From assembly GCA_002731275.1 (NCBI GenBank), contig PCBK01000165.1, positions 1 through 64,000 on the forward strand: a DNA stretch of 64,000 bases, read 5' to 3'. The stretch's first letter is position 1, and each line of letters begins with the position of its first letter. Of this stretch, positions 1 through 10,003 are shown piece by piece. Under the pieces are notes generated by a model, which was not told the DNA's origin, ran no database searches, and saw only the letters and a program-made list of their open reading frames with translations. A program made the translations under genes and the position numbers. The stretch comes from Deltaproteobacteria bacterium (lineage in GTDB: Bacteria; Myxococcota_C; UBA6777).

Positions 1-31
1 GAAGGGGTGGTTGCAAAGTGGCGTCGCAAAT

Positions 32-88
32 GACAACCGCATATGTTGTCCGAGCAATCGAGCGTTAGGAGGATGTCGCTTGCGACAT
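32..88. other. Gene-free left edge with two short palindromes
   Basis: No convincing gene lies in the first 233 bases. Two inverted repeats are visible: GACAAC (32-37) with GTTGTC (45-50), and ATGTCGC (73-79) with GCGACAT (82-88). They may be hairpins or protein sites near the end of the convergent or upstream gene that lies outside the window. Function unknown. Confidence 0.35.
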
Positions 89-140
89 ACGTATTGCCAT
101 GAGGGATTGCGCCGTATGTTCGGGTGCACTTTGCGAAGAC

Positions 141-210
141 ACAAGTGCAACTGCCCCTGGAGCAAATAGAGGTAAGATACAAGTGCAACTGCCCTTGGAG
201 CAGATTGAGG
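141..210. repeat. 32-bp direct repeat, two copies
   Basis: Positions 141-172 and 179-210 share 29 of 32 bases (both begin ACAAGTGCAACTGCCC), separated by 6 bases. The 38-base period is not a multiple of three, so this is not an in-frame peptide repeat. The array sits just downstream of the minus-strand gene that ends at 234. Confidence 0.7.
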
Positions 211-233
211 GATTTGTTTGAAGTAGGGAGGAG

Positions 234-851
234 TTACGCGCGGAAGTCAGCTGTTGCGTAAGACATGATCGCCATGGAGAGGGGGGAGGTGATGAGGAGA
301 CCAACACCACAAGCGATAACACCAAGCTGTGCGATGATACCTGCGAGGAAGAAGATCAACACGAGCATAAAGTAATTTCCGACGTTTTTGGTGATAACGC
401 GGATGATGGAACCTACCTGCGCGGATGCCCAAGAACGACCTTCTGCGAGGTGGACATACCAGATAGCGGGGATGGCGATGTACATCGCGAGACCACAGAT
501 ACCCATCACCGCGCTGGTGAGTGTCGCGACCATCTGGAGTTTTTGAGGAGTCATCTCACCGCCACCGAGGACCATTTTGATGACAAAACCAAGTCCCACC
601 ACAGCAACAATAAAAACGATGTAGATTGGGAGAAAGCTCAGGAAGAGTGAGAAACCTTTTCCAAGGTAGCTAAAGTTGGCTGGTGGAAGCTCACGACCTC
701 CATTGCGACGAACTTCAAAGCATTCGACGGCCCAACCCAAAAGGTTGAAGACACCCACAATGGGTACAAGCATCATGAGTCCGATCAGGGCACATTTTTT
801 GATCCAGTCAGAGTCTTCCATTGGGGCTTTGATAATAGAACCGATATCCAT
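234..851 (-). CDS. DUF4013-family integral membrane protein
   Basis: This 205-residue protein is almost entirely hydrophobic, with about four to five membrane segments (around residues 20-40, 65-92, 108-130 and 155-195). The N-terminal pattern WIKKCALIGLMMLVPIVG followed by LLGW, RNGG and LPPANF matches the DUF4013 family, whose members are inner-membrane proteins of unknown function. The ATG at 851 is preceded by an AAGGAG-like ribosome site. It is transcribed away from the SMP-30-like gene at 1191, with a candidate promoter and palindrome at 920-956. The family call is made from motif recognition; no biochemical role is claimed. Confidence 0.75.
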   Translation of the reverse strand: MDIGSIIKAPMEDSDWIKKCALIGLMMLVPIVGVFNLLGWAVECFEVRRNGGRELPPANFSYLGKGFSLFLSFLPIYIVFIVAVVGLGFVIKMVLGGGEMTPQKLQMVATLTSAVMGICGLAMYIAIPAIWYVHLAEGRSWASAQVGSIIRVITKNVGNYFMLVLIFFLAGIIAQLGVIACGVGLLITSPLSMAIMSYATADFRA

Positions 852-919
852 GTGTTTCTCCTTTGTTACAACAGCTTACAAATGGCTGTCGGGGCATTGA
901 TTTCTTTGGGATGCTTCGC

Positions 920-956
920 ATTCTATGCTTTTTTGCCAAAGAAACAAGTTGTTTCT
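920..956 (-). promoter_or_regulatory. Candidate promoter with overlapping palindromic operator
   Basis: Reading the minus strand, TTGTTT (942-947) and TAGAAT (920-925) are separated by 16 bases, a fair sigma-70-type promoter for the gene starting at 851. The -35 hexamer lies inside a perfect 17-base palindrome, AGAAACAAGTTGTTTCT (940-956), which is the size and position expected of a repressor site. The rest of the 340-base divergent region (852-1190) shows no other clear element. Confidence 0.4.
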
Positions 957-1190
957 GCAAATGATACGCAAGTTCATTGTCTTCATCTGCCTGTCAGATG
1001 TTGTCACAGACAGCATGCTTGACCGCTATCAGCGTGAGGCGGAATCTTGTCAATCCGTTGTGTGTTGTGCATATTGGGTGACGTTTGCCACGATACACAC
1101 TTTGGACAACGTGTCTTACTTGATCGTTTGAGTCCTTGTAACAAAGGTACGTGAAAATTATTCCAACATATTTGAGATGATTGTAAATCA

Positions 1191-2321
1191 ATGAGTCGAA
1201 AAGAGTTTTTTATTTGGTTGTGCTTGCTCCCTGTGGTCTTCATTTCCTTTTGGGGAGGTTTGTACTGGCCATCTGTCTCCATCCATGCCTGGACACCACC
1301 AAAGCTTCCTGCATTTGAAGGTGCATTAAAACGCAACTTTCGTCTGGTCAAAGCGGACATGTTGGGAGATGAGACTGTCGTTGAACCTGAGGACAATCTT
1401 GTCGATGTCGCTGGGAATATGTACGTCTCTTGCTTGGATGGCTACATTCGTCGTATCGACAAGCAGGGGAAGACGACGGTCTTTGCCAAGACTGGAGGTC
1501 GTCCACTTGGGATGCGTTGGTACCAAAAACAGATCATCGTCGCTGTGGCTGGTAAGGGGTTGCTCTCTGTCTCACCCAAAGGGAAGGTCTCGACCCTCGT
1601 GAAATCCTTCGACAAAAAGCCGCTTTTATACGCTGATGATCTTGATATCACGAACAGTGGGGATGTGTACTTTTCCGATGCTTCTAAACACTTTGGGATC
1701 CACCAGACCCGCTATGACCTGATCTCTCGTGTGCCTTCTGGTCGGCTTTTTCGCTACTCGATGAAAGACAAAAAGCTCTCGCTTGTGTTGGACAACATGT
1801 ACTTCGCCAATGGAGTCACTTTGACACCAAAACAGGATGCTGTGCTTGTGACTGAGACCGGAGCATACCGTATTCGCAAGGTCTGGATCTCTGGTCCCAA
1901 AAAGGGAACACACGAGATCATCGCGAAGAATCTTCCTGGATATCCCGACAATATTCGCCGCCGCCCTGCAGGTGGGTATTGGTTGGCGATTGTTGCACCC
2001 AGACTTCCTGAAATGGACGTTGCTGCACATCCCCGTGCTTGGCTAAAGACCTTGATGTTTTTGTTCCCCTCATCGTGGCTACCCAAAGCCAAGCAGGTCG
2101 GAATGGCTCTTCGGTTGGATGAGAATGGTAAGATCGTGGAGAGTCTTCATGACGCAGAAGGGAGAACACTGTTCAACATCTCGTCTGTACGTGAAAGAGA
2201 TGGGTATCTGTACTTTGGACATATCTATCACAAAGCGACCAAAGTGGGTAAGCTGGCTCTACCCAAACAGTCGCCTACAACTTCCTCTACAACCAAACCT
2301 ACCACTTCCCCGACAAAATAG
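1191..2321 (+). CDS. Strictosidine synthase-like / SMP-30-type beta-propeller protein
   Basis: This 376-residue protein has one N-terminal membrane anchor or signal (about residues 7-27) and then a six-bladed beta-propeller of the strictosidine synthase/SMP-30/APMAP superfamily. Recognisable motifs are YFSDAS (160-165), FANGVT (205-210), TETGAYRIRKVW and LPGYPDNIRR (248-257). Related proteins are lactonases, arylesterases or hydrolases that act outside the cytoplasm; the substrate here cannot be read. A Thr/Ser/Pro-rich tail ends the protein. The last 23 bases overlap the end of the convergent gene at 2299. The ribosome site before ATG 1191 is weak. Confidence 0.8.
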   Translation: MSRKEFFIWLCLLPVVFISFWGGLYWPSVSIHAWTPPKLPAFEGALKRNFRLVKADMLGDETVVEPEDNLVDVAGNMYVSCLDGYIRRIDKQGKTTVFAKTGGRPLGMRWYQKQIIVAVAGKGLLSVSPKGKVSTLVKSFDKKPLLYADDLDITNSGDVYFSDASKHFGIHQTRYDLISRVPSGRLFRYSMKDKKLSLVLDNMYFANGVTLTPKQDAVLVTETGAYRIRKVWISGPKKGTHEIIAKNLPGYPDNIRRRPAGGYWLAIVAPRLPEMDVAAHPRAWLKTLMFLFPSSWLPKAKQVGMALRLDENGKIVESLHDAEGRTLFNISSVRERDGYLYFGHIYHKATKVGKLALPKQSPTTSSTTKPTTSPTK

Positions 2322-3519
2322 AGAGATTGAACTGTGGCGCCCACTGACCTGAGGGGGTCGAAGCGACTGTGATGCCTGGTAAAGGGGCTCCCATCTTCCA
2401 CCTGCCATCGGTGTATTCGATGATTGAGTTGGACTTGCCAAACTGGCGCGGAGCAGGGTAAAAGTGTTGCGTCAGTGCACCTGTCAGCAAGACCCCAGCG
2501 ATGGAACCCAGTACGGTCGCGAGGATCAGTGTTCCCGGTATTCGCGGCGTGGGACTCGTCAAATCGGTAAAGGGAGCTGTCACTGCAAACCCCAAACCTA
2601 GCCCCGCGAGACCTCCTGCGTTGATGAGAAACATACGCATCCGTGAGAACTTTGTGAATTGGTGCAAGAACAACCCTCCCAAAAAGCCTGCCCCCAAAAT
2701 CAGCATACTACTCATACTTCGGACATGTTGAGGGATCGTGATAAAGTTGTCTGCTGCGGTTGCATAAAACGCCGAGAGCAAGAAGGTCGACCACCACGCT
2801 GTTGAGGAAGCAAAGGAGATCTGGTGGATGTCTGGTTTGGAGAGCCTGGAGATGACAATGCCAGAGATGTATCCTGTCAATGAAAGTAAAATGGCTGGGA
2901 CTGCTACGGCAGAGCCGTAAAGCCTCATGGCATTTGCGATCCATGCTCCTGTCCAAGTTCCTATGATGGTCAAGTTGGTAATGAGGCTGGCCATCCCCGA
3001 AGTCAGCTTCCATTTGAGTGAAACCAGGGCGGAGCTGACGATGCCGAGAGATGTCAGTCCAAGAAATCCTAAAAGAACTCCGACTTGACTGTACGGAGCG
3101 AGCAACATCGGGACTGCGATTCCAAGAGCCAGCCCATACACTCCGCTGAATGAAATCCACTCAGCAGCTCCAGACGAATACCGCGCTTCACCTGGGAGGA
3201 TGAGGTATTCAGAGACTTTCCACTTTTTCCACAACGCTGTGGCTTGTTCGGCTGCCGCTGTCTTGGGGTGGTCGATCAAGAGTTGTTCGAGATAACGCGC
3301 AGCTAGAGCGCGTCTATTCTCTTCGTAAAAGGATCTGGCCATTGCTAAGAGGTAGGCAGCTCGTTGCTCTTTGTGTAGACGTTTTTTTGTGGTCCCTATG
3401 TTGAACTCTGAAGTGTCTGGCTTTGTTGATGGTTTCGACGCCATCGCTGGGGACGTAAACAACAGGCATACAACACATATCAGTCGGTACAAGTGGACTC
3501 GTGACAACATGACATTCAT
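2299..3519 (-). CDS. Membrane protein with signal peptide and helical-repeat N-terminus, unknown function
   Basis: This 406-residue protein starts with a signal peptide (cleavage near AMA-SKP, about residue 28). A short soluble region follows (about 35-105) that reads like one or two TPR-type helical pairs (AAYLLAMARSFYEENRRALA, YLEQLLIDHPKTAAAEQA). From about 120 to 360 there are roughly nine hydrophobic helices rich in Gly, Ala and Ser. No family is recognised. AGGA lies 7 bases before ATG 3519. The 3' end overlaps the convergent propeller gene by 23 bases. A role in envelope maintenance is only a guess. Confidence 0.65.
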   Translation of the reverse strand: MNVMLSRVHLYRLICVVCLLFTSPAMASKPSTKPDTSEFNIGTTKKRLHKEQRAAYLLAMARSFYEENRRALAARYLEQLLIDHPKTAAAEQATALWKKWKVSEYLILPGEARYSSGAAEWISFSGVYGLALGIAVPMLLAPYSQVGVLLGFLGLTSLGIVSSALVSLKWKLTSGMASLITNLTIIGTWTGAWIANAMRLYGSAVAVPAILLSLTGYISGIVISRLSKPDIHQISFASSTAWWSTFLLSAFYATAADNFITIPQHVRSMSSMLILGAGFLGGLFLHQFTKFSRMRMFLINAGGLAGLGLGFAVTAPFTDLTSPTPRIPGTLILATVLGSIAGVLLTGALTQHFYPAPRQFGKSNSIIEYTDGRWKMGAPLPGITVASTPSGQWAPQFNLSILSGKW

Positions 3520-3604
3520 AAAACATTCCTGACAAAAATGGGAGGCATTTATTTTGTATCAGGATATGAGTTTTCTGGCTTGGACACAACCCCCTGTTTG
3601 AAGA

Positions 3605-4879
3605 TTATCCTGCACGAACCCATCGTATGATTTCTTTGATGGATGGGCGCTTTCCGTACATGAGCACCCCAATGCGAAAGACTTGTACACTGATCCACAT
3701 CATCATGAGGGATGCGAGCAACATCAGGCCAATACTCAACAAGACTTGCAAGAGCGGCACGCTGGTGGCACCCATTCTTGAGAGCATCGCGCCTGGCGCT
3801 GTAAATGGAAACATGGAGAGGACGATTGCGAGCGTTCCATCAGGGTTTTCTGTGATGGCCATGTTGACAATCGCTGGCAGAATCAGCGTCATCATAACGG
3901 GCGCCATGAGCTGTTGCGCTTCCTTCTCTGTCGTACAGATCGAGCCGATCCCCGCGAGCAAAAAGGAGTATAGTGCGAACGCCAGGATGTAGTAGACGAC
4001 AAACATCAGCAAGTTCTCAAGCTGAATGGGGATGTTGGCGTTCATGCTTCCAATGTAACCGACACATGTAAAGACTGAGACCATCGTGAGGCCAGCGGCG
4101 CCGAGCCCAAGTACTTTCCCAACCATGAGCTGCGTCGGCGTGATCGAGGAGAGGAGGACCTCCATGATACGGCTGCTTTTTTCCTCGATCACGCTGGTCA
4201 CGAGATTGTGTCCAGTGAGTTGGATCGTCATAAATAACAAAATGATAAAGATGATCCCTGTCATGAAGCTTTTAAGAAAGGCCTCGACCTTGAGCCGCTC
4301 ACCTTCTACGCCGCTGATCTCGACGAGTGATTGACTGTCTCTTCTGATCTGCATCACCTCTTTCGCGACGGCACCGAGTCGAAGCAGACGAATCCTCATA
4401 ATCACAGCGGAGATCGTCCGCTTGAGCATGGATGCTTTGATGAAGTCTTTGCTTTTGACGCGGATCTGCACAAGAGGAGGGCGCTTTTTCTTGGGAGCGG
4501 AAGTAGGTGGAGCCAGGATGTTTTTATCAAACCATACCAACGCAAAGCGCCGTTTCTTTTTGAGCAAAGGCCGGTATGTTTTGAAGAAGGCCTGTGCGCT
4601 TTTGGGCGCTTTGTTGTTGATGTGGAGCTTGTAGCTTACTTTTCGGTTTCGTTTGACGATCTGCTGAAGTGTCCGAAAGAGGTGGGGTGTGATCATTCTA
4701 GTCTGATCGACGATCTCAAGGTGGAGTTCTTGCTTCCTGTTCACGAGTTTTTGTATCCCGATGGGGAGAAAGATCAATCCAGCCATCAAAATCGGTGTGA
4801 AGATCAACGACAGCAAGAACCCTTTTGTCCTGACAACCGCGAGATAGTCGCGTTTCGCGATGACCCATATTCTACGCAT
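3605..4879 (-). CDS. ABC-2 type transporter permease, NatB-like
   Basis: This 424-residue permease pairs with the ATPase encoded just upstream. It has one N-terminal membrane helix (about 20-42), a large extracytoplasmic domain rich in Lys/Arg (about 45-200) and five to six C-terminal helices, the layout of the NatB/YhaP branch of ABC-2 exporters. The segment TGHNLVTSVIEEKSSRIMEV is the characteristic cytoplasmic motif of that branch. AGGAGG lies 6 bases before ATG 4879, and the start overlaps the ATPase stop by 8 bases, so the two are translationally coupled. NatB was named for sodium extrusion; the real substrate here is unknown. Confidence 0.9.
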   Translation of the reverse strand: MRRIWVIAKRDYLAVVRTKGFLLSLIFTPILMAGLIFLPIGIQKLVNRKQELHLEIVDQTRMITPHLFRTLQQIVKRNRKVSYKLHINNKAPKSAQAFFKTYRPLLKKKRRFALVWFDKNILAPPTSAPKKKRPPLVQIRVKSKDFIKASMLKRTISAVIMRIRLLRLGAVAKEVMQIRRDSQSLVEISGVEGERLKVEAFLKSFMTGIIFIILLFMTIQLTGHNLVTSVIEEKSSRIMEVLLSSITPTQLMVGKVLGLGAAGLTMVSVFTCVGYIGSMNANIPIQLENLLMFVVYYILAFALYSFLLAGIGSICTTEKEAQQLMAPVMMTLILPAIVNMAITENPDGTLAIVLSMFPFTAPGAMLSRMGATSVPLLQVLLSIGLMLLASLMMMWISVQVFRIGVLMYGKRPSIKEIIRWVRAG

Positions 4880-5825
4880 TTGTCACCTCCTGCATTGACG
4901 CTTCAGAAGGGTGCTCGACCATCTCCATAAACAACTCATTGAGCGAGGGGTTTGCGAGTTGGAAGGTGCGCAGTTTGATGTTGGCTTCAAGGAGATCTTT
5001 GATCACCTCTTCAGGCTCGTGTCCGTCGTGGATACGAAGCTCTGACTCGTTCCCTCGACTGCGCAGCGACGCGGTGTATGGCTTCTCTTTTAGGAACGCA
5101 ATGTCACCGATATGTTCGATACGTATCCTGTTGTTTCCGTGATGTCTTTTGAGGTCGTCGAGTGGTCCTTCGAGGACGCACTGTCCTTTGTGGACGAGGC
5201 AGATTCCATCGCAGATTTGCTCTGCGTGTTCCATGATATGTGTGGAGAAAATAATCGTCTTGCCTTCCTCTTTGAGCTGCATCAACAGCGCTCGAATTTG
5301 TTGTGCGTTGATGGGATCAAGGCCCGAAAAGACCTCGTCGAGGACGAGCAGCTTGGGATCATGGGCCAACGCTCCGATAAATTGGATCTTTTGTTGGTTC
5401 CCTTTGGAGAGGTCCATCACCTTGTCCTGACATCGATCAGCGAGGTCAAGTGTTTCGAGCCACTTCATGATGCGAGGTTCAGCTTCTTTGGCTGTTTTTC
5501 CCTTCAACTCGGCGAGGAACTTGAGGTGTTCGAGGACCTTCATACGTTTGTACAGCCCACGCTCTTCTGGGAGGTAGCCGATCTCATCACGTAGATCCCA
5601 CGCGGTCGCGCCACCAAACAATGTGATCTCGCCACTGTCCGGGAGAATGATGGAGAGGAGCATGCGCAAACAGGTCGTCTTCCCAGCGCCATTTGGGCCG
5701 AGGAATCCATACAATTGTCCGTGGGGAATGCGAAGTGAAATGTTTTTGACGGCGTGTATATCGCCAAAACTCTTACTCACCTGCCGAAAATGAATGTCTT
5801 GTGATGGGGGAGAGGGTGTGCTCAT
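4872..5825 (-). CDS. ABC transporter ATP-binding protein, NatA-like
   Basis: This 317-residue ATPase drives the exporter encoded by the overlapping downstream permease. Visible motifs are Walker A GPNGAGKTT, the signature LSKGNQQK (a common variant of LSGGQ in this subfamily), Walker B LLVLDEVFSGLDP and the switch His in STHIMEHAE. The roughly 90-residue C-terminal extension (from about 225) fits the DUF4162 domain found in NatA-like ATPases. An AAGGA site precedes ATG 5825. The 337 bases upstream (5826-6162) hold no convincing gene; they probably carry the operon promoter, but no clear hexamer pair was found. Confidence 0.92.
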   Translation of the reverse strand: MSTPSPPSQDIHFRQVSKSFGDIHAVKNISLRIPHGQLYGFLGPNGAGKTTCLRMLLSIILPDSGEITLFGGATAWDLRDEIGYLPEERGLYKRMKVLEHLKFLAELKGKTAKEAEPRIMKWLETLDLADRCQDKVMDLSKGNQQKIQFIGALAHDPKLLVLDEVFSGLDPINAQQIRALLMQLKEEGKTIIFSTHIMEHAEQICDGICLVHKGQCVLEGPLDDLKRHHGNNRIRIEHIGDIAFLKEKPYTASLRSRGNESELRIHDGHEPEEVIKDLLEANIKLRTFQLANPSLNELFMEMVEHPSEASMQEVTNA

Positions 5826-6162
5826 TTGGATCCTTTTGTGTTGGCATCAGGTTGTTTTGATCGCTCGTACGTAGAGGTGTACTTTCTGCCTGTCATATAT
5901 TTTGTGCTTGTTGTGTGTGATTGGGTCTTCGCATGGAGAACCTTATGTCACTGACTCTACAGTTGTTTACTTCAAGAAGAAGCGTTGCCAAGAAATTTGT
6001 ATGCACACCTATGTACTTTTTTCTTTTTAAACAAGCAAGCGCACTGTGTTTGTGGGTTTGAAGGGGCAAGTCGATGGAGAGGGGGAGCGATTTGTTAGTG
6101 AGAGCGTTTTTTGGGGGCGATGGAAGAGTGGTTTCCAATGATGGTGTTGTTGCGAGCAGAGG

Positions 6163-8436
6163 TCACCCTTGATGGGTAGAGGTGAGCGCTTGGATCGCTG
6201 AGGATGGCGTGAAGGCTTTTTGTTTTCTCTGGAGTATCTCTTCGAGACGTGCTCTGGATGCTTCTACGAGTGTTTGCAGAAGCTCAATGTCTTGCTCTCT
6301 ACGAAGTGGTGGATTTGTGTTTTCAAGTGCACATTCCAGACGCTCACAGTGTTTGCTGAGTGTGAACGCCCCAAATATTGCCGAGGTCGAACGGAGGGTG
6401 TGTACTGCGCGGATAAAGTCCTCTACATTGCCTTGTGAGTGGGCATTTTTGAGGTCTTCGAGTAGTTTGTGACTGTTTTTGATATTGTTGTGGAGCAAAT
6501 CTCTGAAGGTCTCGAATTTTTCTCCTGAAAGGGTCCAAAGATCCTCGATACACTGTTGTGCTCTTTGTTCCTTTTCATTGAGGGTCTCTTTTTTGATCGT
6601 GGCGATCTGCTCAAAGCTGTCCATAGCGACTTTTCGGTGAGGCAACTGACTTGCACGTTTGAGCGCTGCCATGAGTGATTGGAGCGTTAAAGGCTTCGCC
6701 AGAAAGTCTTCCATACCAGCGTCCAGGCAGACGCGACGTTGGGGACCCATAATGTTGGCCGTGAGCGCGACGATACGAGGTTGTCTGGACGCTGGAAAGT
6801 GTTGGCGGATGTGTATGGTTGTGCTTGGACCATCGAGTACTGGCATCTGCATATCCATCAGGATGACGTCGTAGTCGGTTGTCTTCAACATACAAATCGC
6901 TTCGCGACCATGTGACGCGACTTGTACAGAGTAACCCAGTTTGCCTAGCATCTCCTTGAACACTCTCTGGTTGATCTCATTATCCTCAACGAGCAAAATA
7001 TTCAGCGGGTACAACGTCGCAAACCCCTGTTCTTCTTCGTCTGAGATCTCTTCCCAATCAAGCTTTGCGCTGTCGATCGGTTGGTAAGGGATTGTGAAGT
7101 GGAATGTCGAACCTTGTCCAGGTTGACTTTCCGCCCAAATACGGCCACCCATCAGCTCAACGAGATGCTTGCAAATGCTCAAGCCAAGCCCTGTTCCTCC
7201 GTACTTTCGCGTCGTGGATGCGTCTTGTTGGACAAAGGCGTCGAATAACGTCTTGATGCACTCGGGAGGCATCCCGATCCCTGTATCTTCTATCTTGAAG
7301 TGAAGTTGCTCTGCTGTCTGTGTGATGTGTAATGCGACGTGGCCCTCGTGCGTAAACTTGATAGCATTTCCGACGAGATTGAGTAACACTTGGCGAAGAC
7401 GTGTGGCGTCGCCATTTATATAGCTCGAAATGTTCTCATCACATTGGCTTTTGAGTTGAAGACCTTTTTCTTCTGCGAGTGAATTAAAAATTTTGACGAC
7501 ATCAGTGACACAAGATTCGAGCGAGAAAGGCTCTTCTTCCAGCTCCATGTAACCAGCTTCGATTTTGGAGAAGTCCAGGATGTCATTGAGTAACGCAAGC
7601 AACAGTTTGCTACTTTGGTGGATGGTTTTTACCATCTCATGCGGTTTCTCTTCGAGTTTCATGCGGATCAGCAGCTCGCTCATTCCGATCAATCCGTTGA
7701 GAGGTGTGCGAATTTCGTGACTCATGTTGGCCAAAAAGTCACTCTTGGCCTTGGACGCTTGGAGCGCTTCGTCTCTTGCTTCTTCCAGTTCTTTGGCATA
7801 CTGCTCTGCACGAATGGATTGTTTTCGGATTGTTTGTTCGCGATCTTTGATCGCCTTGAGGTAGATCTTGTCACCACGACGAACGGCGATCCCCAACGTC
7901 GCCAAGATCGCTACAAAGACAACCTGTACGATCATGAGTTCAGACTCAACCGGCAGAAACTCTACTGTTACTGGATTGTTTTGACTGAGGATGTACACAA
8001 GCACGATACAGACACTGGAGATGATCGCCCATATGTACGAAGCCTTTGGACCATCTGCGTAGGCTGCGTTCAAAGGGAGGAGAGCCAAAAACCACACTGA
8101 CAGCGAGCTTGTTGCGCCGCTCCACAGCGCTGAGACGACAAACACTGCAGCCTCTAGCAACAGAATGCTGTGTAACAGGGCTCTTGCGCGGTTGTCGCTT
8201 GTGTCTTTTGTGAGCCACCATGCAATGCAGATCAGCCCAAACATCACCCAATCTACTGAGGCTGTCCACCAATGGCCTAGCATCGAAAACTGAATCGCAA
8301 ACAACAACCAACTCCATACACCAACGGCCATCAGCGTCCTTGCATTTGTTGTGTACCGTTGGGCTTCTTCTCTCCGTAAAGAAACACTCGAAAATGGCAT
8401 ACCGTTCACCTGTTTTGTTGTTGAATTGGAAGTCAT
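6163..8436 (-). CDS. Hybrid sensor histidine kinase with receiver and HPt domains
   Basis: This 757-residue protein carries a complete phosphorelay. Six membrane helices lie at about residues 34-185, with no large periplasmic loop, so sensing is probably within the membrane. A coiled-coil linker (190-230) follows, then HisKA with H240 in the [11 protein letters not shown] motif. The HATPase domain has an N box at 352-361, G1 DTGIGM and G2 [10 protein letters not shown] receiver has phospho-acceptor D528 in ILMDMQMP, and a C-terminal HPt has H679 in AVHTLRS. The HPt output implies transfer to a separate response regulator that is not in this window. It lies downstream of the protease gene on the same strand, with a 228-base gap. 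Confidence 0.95.
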   Translation of the reverse strand: MTSNSTTKQVNGMPFSSVSLRREEAQRYTTNARTLMAVGVWSWLLFAIQFSMLGHWWTASVDWVMFGLICIAWWLTKDTSDNRARALLHSILLLEAAVFVVSALWSGATSSLSVWFLALLPLNAAYADGPKASYIWAIISSVCIVLVYILSQNNPVTVEFLPVESELMIVQVVFVAILATLGIAVRRGDKIYLKAIKDREQTIRKQSIRAEQYAKELEEARDEALQASKAKSDFLANMSHEIRTPLNGLIGMSELLIRMKLEEKPHEMVKTIHQSSKLLLALLNDILDFSKIEAGYMELEEEPFSLESCVTDVVKIFNSLAEEKGLQLKSQCDENISSYINGDATRLRQVLLNLVGNAIKFTHEGHVALHITQTAEQLHFKIEDTGIGMPPECIKTLFDAFVQQDASTTRKYGGTGLGLSICKHLVELMGGRIWAESQPGQGSTFHFTIPYQPIDSAKLDWEEISDEEEQGFATLYPLNILLVEDNEINQRVFKEMLGKLGYSVQVASHGREAICMLKTTDYDVILMDMQMPVLDGPSTTIHIRQHFPASRQPRIVALTANIMGPQRRVCLDAGMEDFLAKPLTLQSLMAALKRASQLPHRKVAMDSFEQIATIKKETLNEKEQRAQQCIEDLWTLSGEKFETFRDLLHNNIKNSHKLLEDLKNAHSQGNVEDFIRAVHTLRSTSAIFGAFTLSKHCERLECALENTNPPLRREQDIELLQTLVEASRARLEEILQRKQKAFTPSSAIQALTSTHQG

Positions 8437-8664
8437 TTTGGTGTTGTTTCGATTGCGTTTGTTTGAATGACCTCAATTCACTGGTTTTACGATGGTTTAC
8501 CCCTTAAAGGGGCTTTGCCGAACTCATTTGTACGTAGCACTATGCACCATAGCATTAAACTGTCGAAACACAAGTCAAAATGAATGGTTCGAAGAGATAC
8601 ATTCGAGTGGTTGGATATATATGCGATTGGGGGGGGCGAGGGGGTTGGAGACAAGAAGTCGAGG

Positions 8665-9705
8665 TTACCAGAGATGACGTCGGTACGTTCGGGGGTCTAC
8701 GTCGATAATGACAGGTTGACGTCTACGTCGTCGTGCTCTTGTTGGTGATGGAGGTTCTACGACGATCGTGTGTTGTGCGTAGCGGTTTTGTTGTGGGCGT
8801 CTCGTCTCTGTTGGTGTCCCCTCTTGATGCTCTTTGAGTGAGCGCAAGCGCCGAATACGTTCTTCTGTGTTTGGGTGAGAGTGAAGCCACTCCGGCTGTG
8901 CTGATCTCATCCTGAACCCAAACAACCGCTCCCATATACTGATCTGGCTATTCTCGATACTGACAAGCGCTGAAGCGAGGGCCATAGGATCGTTTGTAAG
9001 CCTCGCTGCTTCCAGGTCAGCGTCAAACTCTCTGGTCCGTGAGAGCGCAAGCTCCAACAGACTCGCAAATGTTGGCGCGAAGATCAATGTCAACAACAAC
9101 AGCCAGGGCACCGGTTGGCCTGTCATCAAGAAGACAGGGAAACTCAAAAACAACGCGAGCTGTCCAAAAAATGAGAGCAGCTTTGTCAGTCGCGAGAAGC
9201 TACTCGCGAGCTGCATCACGGACATATCGCCATTTTTGATGTGGCTAATCTCATGCGCGAGGACGCCTTTGAGTTGGCGACGATCCAATTGTTGCAAAAG
9301 TCCCTCTGTCATGCCGAGGATCGGTTCGTCCTTTGAGCCTGCTGCAAAGGCATTGGGAGTCATCGTTGGTATGTAGAGTAGTTTGGGCATCACGTTGAGT
9401 TCAGCCTTTTGGGCGAGCTGCCCTACGAGTTGGTGCAGCCACGGTGCTTCCCAGTGTTCTATAGGGTATGCGCCTTGGCGTTGGAGCATAAAATAGGTCG
9501 AGATCTTTGGCGAAAAAAGGGCTGAAAATGCCCAAAAAGCGAGGCCAAAGAGCAACCCTTGGATTCCTACAAGGAGGAATCCTACCCATGCAAGCAATCC
9601 GCCTATCCCTGCGAGCAGGAGGCCAGAGTGCAGCATGTTTCTCATCTTATGTAGAGAGAATTGTCCTTGGTGCACTGGACGGTTTGTTTGCGTGTGTCGT
9701 TTCAT
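8665..9705 (-). CDS. M48 family zinc metalloprotease, HtpX-like
   Basis: This 346-residue membrane protease has paired N-terminal helices (about 25-75), the zinc motif HEISH within LAHEISHIKNGDM, a further membrane pair (about 185-225), and EFDADLEA, which supplies the third zinc ligand Glu. HtpX-type enzymes degrade misfolded inner-membrane proteins. The C-terminal 70 residues are Arg/Thr/Pro-rich with an RARRRRR run and are not part of the usual family. The start at 9705 was chosen because AAAGGA lies 6 bases before it; an ATG 72 bases upstream has no such site. It is divergent from the DUF1015 gene. Confidence 0.9.
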   Translation of the reverse strand: MKRHTQTNRPVHQGQFSLHKMRNMLHSGLLLAGIGGLLAWVGFLLVGIQGLLFGLAFWAFSALFSPKISTYFMLQRQGAYPIEHWEAPWLHQLVGQLAQKAELNVMPKLLYIPTMTPNAFAAGSKDEPILGMTEGLLQQLDRRQLKGVLAHEISHIKNGDMSVMQLASSFSRLTKLLSFFGQLALFLSFPVFLMTGQPVPWLLLLTLIFAPTFASLLELALSRTREFDADLEAARLTNDPMALASALVSIENSQISIWERLFGFRMRSAQPEWLHSHPNTEERIRRLRSLKEHQEGTPTETRRPQQNRYAQHTIVVEPPSPTRARRRRRQPVIIDVDPRTYRRHLW

Positions 9706-10003
9706 CGTTTTTCCTTTCTCTCCCAGAAGATAAGGGATCTTCGTGGGGTGAAATGGTGTGGACGCAAAGAGACGCACGGATCTGAACTGACAGACCGTAG
9801 CCCTCGATATATGCGTCGCCTTTTCTCAGCACAAAACGTAACCATCGATCTGAGGGTGTCAAGAAAGTTGTGTTTGCGTTGGATCGTCTTTGTGTGTATC
9901 TATGCTGTGATTGATCGAATGTATACACGCCTCCGAGAGTCCCTCTCCTGCCGGGTCTCTTGTTGGGTGTGTGTGAAGACGAACTACAATGGGAGTTGCA
10001 AAT
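9706..10003. other. Divergent intergenic region, 298 bases
   Basis: This spacer separates the protease gene (minus) from the DUF1015 gene (plus). The best promoter-like pair toward the plus gene is TTGGAT with TATGCT at 16-base spacing near 9879-9906; it is weak. No RNA gene or repeat is seen. Confidence 0.3.

Noticed and set aside
32-75. Integron attC-like site (GTTGTCC...GCGTTAGG)
   Set aside because: The core does not fit GTTRRRY, no matching 5' core lies in view and there is no integrase or cassette array.
925-1131. 68-codon plus-strand frame in the divergent spacer before the propeller gene
   Set aside because: No ribosome site, no signature, and it covers the palindromic promoter region.
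5893-6138. 81-codon minus-strand frame between the ABC ATPase and the hybrid kinase genes
   Set aside because: No ribosome site or recognisable domain; residue composition looks random.
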